DNA of 8,143 nt, taken from Deltaproteobacteria bacterium. GTDB taxonomy: Bacteria > Desulfobacterota > Desulfobacteria > Desulfobacterales > UBA11574. Positions 5,309 to 8,143 of this stretch are shown here, piece by piece. Position numbers and translations under genes: made by a program. The notes under the pieces are model-generated. The model was not told where the DNA came from. It saw only the letters and a program-made list of their open reading frames with translations, and ran no database searches. Position 1 is the stretch's first letter. Each line of letters starts with the position of its first letter. The stretch spans positions 1 through 8,143 of the forward strand of contig JAFDCA010000005.1 of the NCBI GenBank assembly GCA_019313025.1. The letters run 5' to 3'.

Positions 5309-7740
5309 AAACAGAAGAAAATGTATATAGCGCTGATCAAATAAAAGTTCTTGAAGGACTTGAAGCGGTCAGAAAAAGACCGGCGATGTATATCGGGAAT
5401 ATTGGTATTGAAGGACTTCACCATCTGGTCTACGAAGTCGTGGATAACAGTATTGATGAAGCGATGGCGGGTTATTGTGATTTGATAAAGGTGATTATTC
5501 ACACGGATAACAGTGTCAGTGTTGAAGATAACGGAAGGGGAATACCTGTAGGTATCCAAAAATCAGAGAATGTGCCCGCTGTTGAAGTTGTTATGACAAA
5601 ACTTCATTCAGGCGGTAAATTCGATAATTACTCATATAAAGTCTCTGGTGGACTTCACGGAGTGGGTGTTTCAGTGGTAAATGCGCTTTCAAAATTCATG
5701 GAAGTCGAGGTTTATTCCGACAATAAAATTTACTATCAGTCTTATGAAAAAGGTAAAAAGACCAGGGAACTGAGTGTTATTGGTAAAACAAAAAAAAGAG
5801 GAACAAAAATACATTTTGTTCCTGATACCGAAATTTTAGAAACGGACAACTTTAATTATGACATTCTCATTCGAAGATTAAGAGAACTTGCTTTTCTGAA
5901 TAAAGGAATCCGATTAACCATAGAAGATGAGCGCTCCGATAAAAAAGGTGAGTTTTGTTATAAGGGCGGTATCGTATCGTTTGTTAAATATTTAAATAAA
6001 ATAAACACACCGCTTCACAAACCGATATTTATGGAGGGTATAAAAAACGACGTTCAAATAGAAGCTGCTATTCAATATAATGATACGTTCAAAGAAAAAA
6101 TATTTTCTTTTGCTAATAATATCAACACTATTGAAGGGGGGTTTCATCTTATCGGCTTTAAGGCGGCATTAACACGTGCCATTAATCAATATTTAACCAA
6201 TGAGAACATTCCAAAAAATCTAAAAGCCAAAATCAGTGGAGACGATATTCGGGAAGGTCTAACAGCAGTGATCAGCGTTCGAATAAAATCTCCACAGTTT
6301 GAAGGTCAAACAAAAACAAAATTAGGAAACAGTGAAGTAAAAGGTCTTGTAGAATCTTTGGTCAACGAAAAGCTCAGTATATTTTTAGAGGAAAATCCGT
6401 CCATAGCCAGAAAAATCATTGCTAAAGCTGTGGATGCCTCTCGGGCCAGAGACGCGGCCAAACGCGCCAGAGACCTTGCCAGAAAACAGGGGGCTCTTGT
6501 TGATTCAACACTCCCGGGTAAACTTGCCGAATGTCAGGTTTCGGAACCCGCAGAAAGAGAACTCTTTATTGTTGAAGGCGACTCCGCAGGAGGCAGCGCA
6601 AAACAGGGGCGTGATAGAAAATTTCAAGCCATTTTGCCGTTAAAAGGAAAAATATTAAATGTTGAGAAATCTCGATTTGATAAAATTCTACGAAGTGAAG
6701 AGATTAAAAATATAATTACCGCACTTGGAACAGGTGTCGGCCAGGAAGAATATGATATCGAGAAAATAAGGTATCATAAAACCATTATCATGACGGATGC
6801 TGATGTTGACGGGTCTCACATAAGGACACTGCTTTTAACTTTTTTTTACAGGCATATGCCTGAGATGATAGATAATGGCTACCTATACATTGCACAACCG
6901 CCGTTATTTAGGGTTGGGAAAGGAAAGAATGCAATTTATCTGAAAAATGAAAGAGAACTCAATGATTATGTTTTAAAAAGGACTTGTAATAAAAAAAATG
7001 TTAAATTTGGAGAAAGCGAAGAGATATTGTCTGACCACAATCTTTATGTTTTTATGGCAAATTTATCTGAATATTTTTCCATCATATCGAGATTCAAAGA
7101 CAAAGGAATTATTTCGGATCTAATTGAGACTCTCTTTAGAGAAGGGGCTGAAAATAAAGATTTTCTACAAGATGAACAGAAAATGTCACATCTTAAAAAC
7201 AGACTAAATAAAAACGATTATCATGTCAGCGAAATCATATGGAACAACGAAAGAGATATTTATGAAATGACCGTTACACCGGCTTTTAACAAACAAAAAG
7301 AACTCAAAGGTGTCGATTTATCTAAAAAGATTAAACCCTTAAATATTAGTAGAAACCTTATTTATTCAAACGATTTTCAAAAGAGCCTGATACTAAGTAA
7401 ACAGATATTAAAAAACGACACCCCACCATTTTTTATTTTCAATAAAGAAGATGATAAAGATGCGCTGCGGATAGACGATAAAGAGCAATTGCTTTCTTAC
7501 TTTATTAATGAAGGAAAAAAGGGGCTTGGCATTCAACGTTATAAAGGTCTTGGTGAGATGAATCCAGACCAATTGTGGGAAACGACTATGAATCCGGACA
7601 AAAGGACATTGTTACAAGTAAAAGTTGAAGACGCTGTTGAAACCGATGAAATTTTTACTGTTCTCATGGGAGAGCAGGTAGAACCTCGGAGGGATTTTAT
7701 CAGCAACAATGCCCTTGAGGTCAGCATGTTGGACATATAA
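5305..7740 (+). CDS. gyrB: DNA gyrase subunit B
   Basis: GyrB is the ATPase subunit of gyrase and, with GyrA, introduces negative supercoils. At 811 residues it is the long form (E. coli 804), with the extra domain between the TOPRIM region and the C-terminal tail (roughly residues 550-735). Visible motifs are the GHKL ATPase segments [10 protein letters not shown] (E44, N48), EDNGRGIP (D75) and [15 protein letters not shown] (115-129); the transducer QTKTKLG (K337); [22 protein letters not shown] (E424) and TDADVDGSH (D498, D500); and [21 protein letters not shown] (744-764). D426 and K447, the quinolone-related positions, are the usual residues. The position equivalent to E. coli R136, which contacts aminocoumarins, is S138. 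Its ATG overlaps the dnaN stop by four bases with only a weak Shine-Dalgarno, suggesting translational coupling. ParE is less likely given the insertion, the C-terminal motif and the dnaN linkage. Confidence 0.98.
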   Translation: MKTEENVYSADQIKVLEGLEAVRKRPAMYIGNIGIEGLHHLVYEVVDNSIDEAMAGYCDLIKVIIHTDNSVSVEDNGRGIPVGIQKSENVPAVEVVMTKLHSGGKFDNYSYKVSGGLHGVGVSVVNALSKFMEVEVYSDNKIYYQSYEKGKKTRELSVIGKTKKRGTKIHFVPDTEILETDNFNYDILIRRLRELAFLNKGIRLTIEDERSDKKGEFCYKGGIVSFVKYLNKINTPLHKPIFMEGIKNDVQIEAAIQYNDTFKEKIFSFANNINTIEGGFHLIGFKAALTRAINQYLTNENIPKNLKAKISGDDIREGLTAVISVRIKSPQFEGQTKTKLGNSEVKGLVESLVNEKLSIFLEENPSIARKIIAKAVDASRARDAAKRARDLARKQGALVDSTLPGKLAECQVSEPAERELFIVEGDSAGGSAKQGRDRKFQAILPLKGKILNVEKSRFDKILRSEEIKNIITALGTGVGQEEYDIEKIRYHKTIIMTDADVDGSHIRTLLLTFFYRHMPEMIDNGYLYIAQPPLFRVGKGKNAIYLKNERELNDYVLKRTCNKKNVKFGESEEILSDHNLYVFMANLSEYFSIISRFKDKGIISDLIETLFREGAENKDFLQDEQKMSHLKNRLNKNDYHVSEIIWNNERDIYEMTVTPAFNKQKELKGVDLSKKIKPLNISRNLIYSNDFQKSLILSKQILKNDTPPFFIFNKEDDKDALRIDDKEQLLSYFINEGKKGLGIQRYKGLGEMNPDQLWETTMNPDKRTLLQVKVEDAVETDEIFTVLMGEQVEPRRDFISNNALEVSMLDI

Positions 7741-7770
7741 TGGTTTTTGATTTTAGGAACATGAATTAAA

Positions 7771-8136
7771 ATGTATATTCATAAGATACAAGCCAGGGAT
7801 TTGCCGGATCTTTGGTTTCAGGCTGTTCATGACATACTCGACCATGGCAGGAAGTTTATTATAGATCGCGGAAGTTATGAAGGACAAACACGGCTTGAAT
7901 ATGATTTTTTTACCGGACACATAAAATATCCGGGTACCCAACCGCTTTTGCCCGATATACCGCCATCCTGTGGCATACCTAACCCGGTGGAGGAAGCGTA
8001 TATATATGGGGGGGAAGGCTATGATAGATCGTATATCGAATATATTATGACCGGACAAAAAGAACCGGGTGAATCGTATACATATGGAGAAAGATTGACC
8101 CGGGCGCCAATCTCAGAGGAAAAGTTTCAGAGGTAA
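7771..8136 (+). CDS. thyA: Archaeal-type thymidylate synthase (ThyA family), N-terminal part ending at an early stop
   Basis: Thymidylate synthase methylates dUMP to dTMP using methylene-tetrahydrofolate. The 121 residues resemble the start of the divergent, archaeal-like ThyA branch: a helical N-terminus (ARDLPDLWFQAVHDILDHG), an RLEYDFFTGHIKYPG segment, a PLLPDIP.S.GIPNPVEEAY segment, and YTYGERL (103-109), the counterpart of the conserved YG.R in TS. Family members usually exceed 200 residues, and the catalytic cysteine lies well after this point. Here TAA at 8134-8136 stops the frame seven bases before the window edge, so the gene is truncated, frameshifted or mis-sequenced; which cannot be decided here. 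TAGGAA at 7754-7759 lies about 11 bases before the ATG, a long but usable spacing. It follows gyrB after 30 bases with no terminator visible, so is probably co-transcribed. The family call is moderately confident, from recalled motifs. Confidence 0.65.
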   Translation: MYIHKIQARDLPDLWFQAVHDILDHGRKFIIDRGSYEGQTRLEYDFFTGHIKYPGTQPLLPDIPPSCGIPNPVEEAYIYGGEGYDRSYIEYIMTGQKEPGESYTYGERLTRAPISEEKFQR

Positions 8137-8143
8137 AAAAAAG

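Noticed and set aside
5305..7740. Possibility that the type II topoisomerase subunit is ParE rather than GyrB
   Set aside because: Length 811, the Gram-negative-type GyrB insertion, [21 protein letters not shown] and linkage to dnaN all favour GyrB.
7761..7769. Two-codon mini-gene ATG AAT TAA directly before the thyA-like start
   Set aside because: It is only two bases after the TAGGAA ribosome-binding sequence, too close for efficient initiation, and such strings are frequent in AT-rich DNA.
7753..8058. Minus-strand open frame of 101 codons opposite the thyA-like gene
   Set aside because: The plus-strand frame has recognisable thymidylate-synthase motifs and a Shine-Dalgarno, whereas this one has neither.
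1..8143. CRISPR arrays, insertion sequences, tRNA or rRNA genes
   Set aside because: No regularly spaced repeats, transposase motifs, terminal inverted repeats or cloverleaf-like sequences were recognised by eye on either strand.

Overview
The window (8,143 bases, AT-rich) looks like a chromosomal segment from an anaerobic, Gram-negative-type bacterium, most likely Desulfobacterota (Desulfobacterales-like sulfate reducers). This is inferred from the mixture of genes: a proteobacterial-type Cfa, a long (811 aa) GyrB carrying the insertion typical of Gram-negative gyrases, and an archaeal-style thymidylate synthase start next to gyrB. The taxonomic call is inference only; no rRNA or other decisive marker is present.

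Layout. Positions 1-390 (+) hold the C-terminal third of a cyclopropane-fatty-acid synthase, cut by the window edge. It converges, across a 23-base gap, on a very large gene on the minus strand (3818 to 414). That gene encodes a 1,134-residue fusion: an N-terminal EndoQ-type PHP/zinc-finger nuclease, a basic linker, a complete UvrD/PcrA-like superfamily 1 helicase, and a C-terminal QLKLF, which fits the bacterial sliding-clamp-binding consensus. A 371-base gene-free spacer (about 19% G+C) then separates this gene from the divergent operon dnaN (4190-5308) - gyrB (5305-7740), whose coding regions overlap by ATGA. After 30 bases comes the start of an archaeal-type thyA (7771-8136), which meets a stop codon before the catalytic cysteine region, just before the window ends.

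How the parts may work together. dnaN makes the beta sliding clamp and gyrB the ATPase subunit of gyrase, both replication functions. The divergent gene combines a predicted nuclease for deaminated bases or abasic sites with a DNA-unwinding motor and ends in a predicted clamp-docking peptide. The simplest reading is a single-polypeptide, clamp-tethered repair machine that nicks at a lesion and unwinds from the nick, encoded beside the gene for its own tether. This fusion plus clamp tail is the most interesting item in the window.

The spacer carries a good sigma-70-like promoter for the fusion gene, with TATATATA-cored palindromes in and beside it; a weaker candidate dnaN promoter; ATTTT repeats; and two one-mismatch DnaA-box-like 9-mers. 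A replication-origin role is possible but weakly supported. GyrB carries serine at the position of the normally conserved aminocoumarin-binding arginine, and Cfa carries glutamine at the bicarbonate-binding histidine. No tRNA, rRNA, CRISPR array or insertion sequence was seen.
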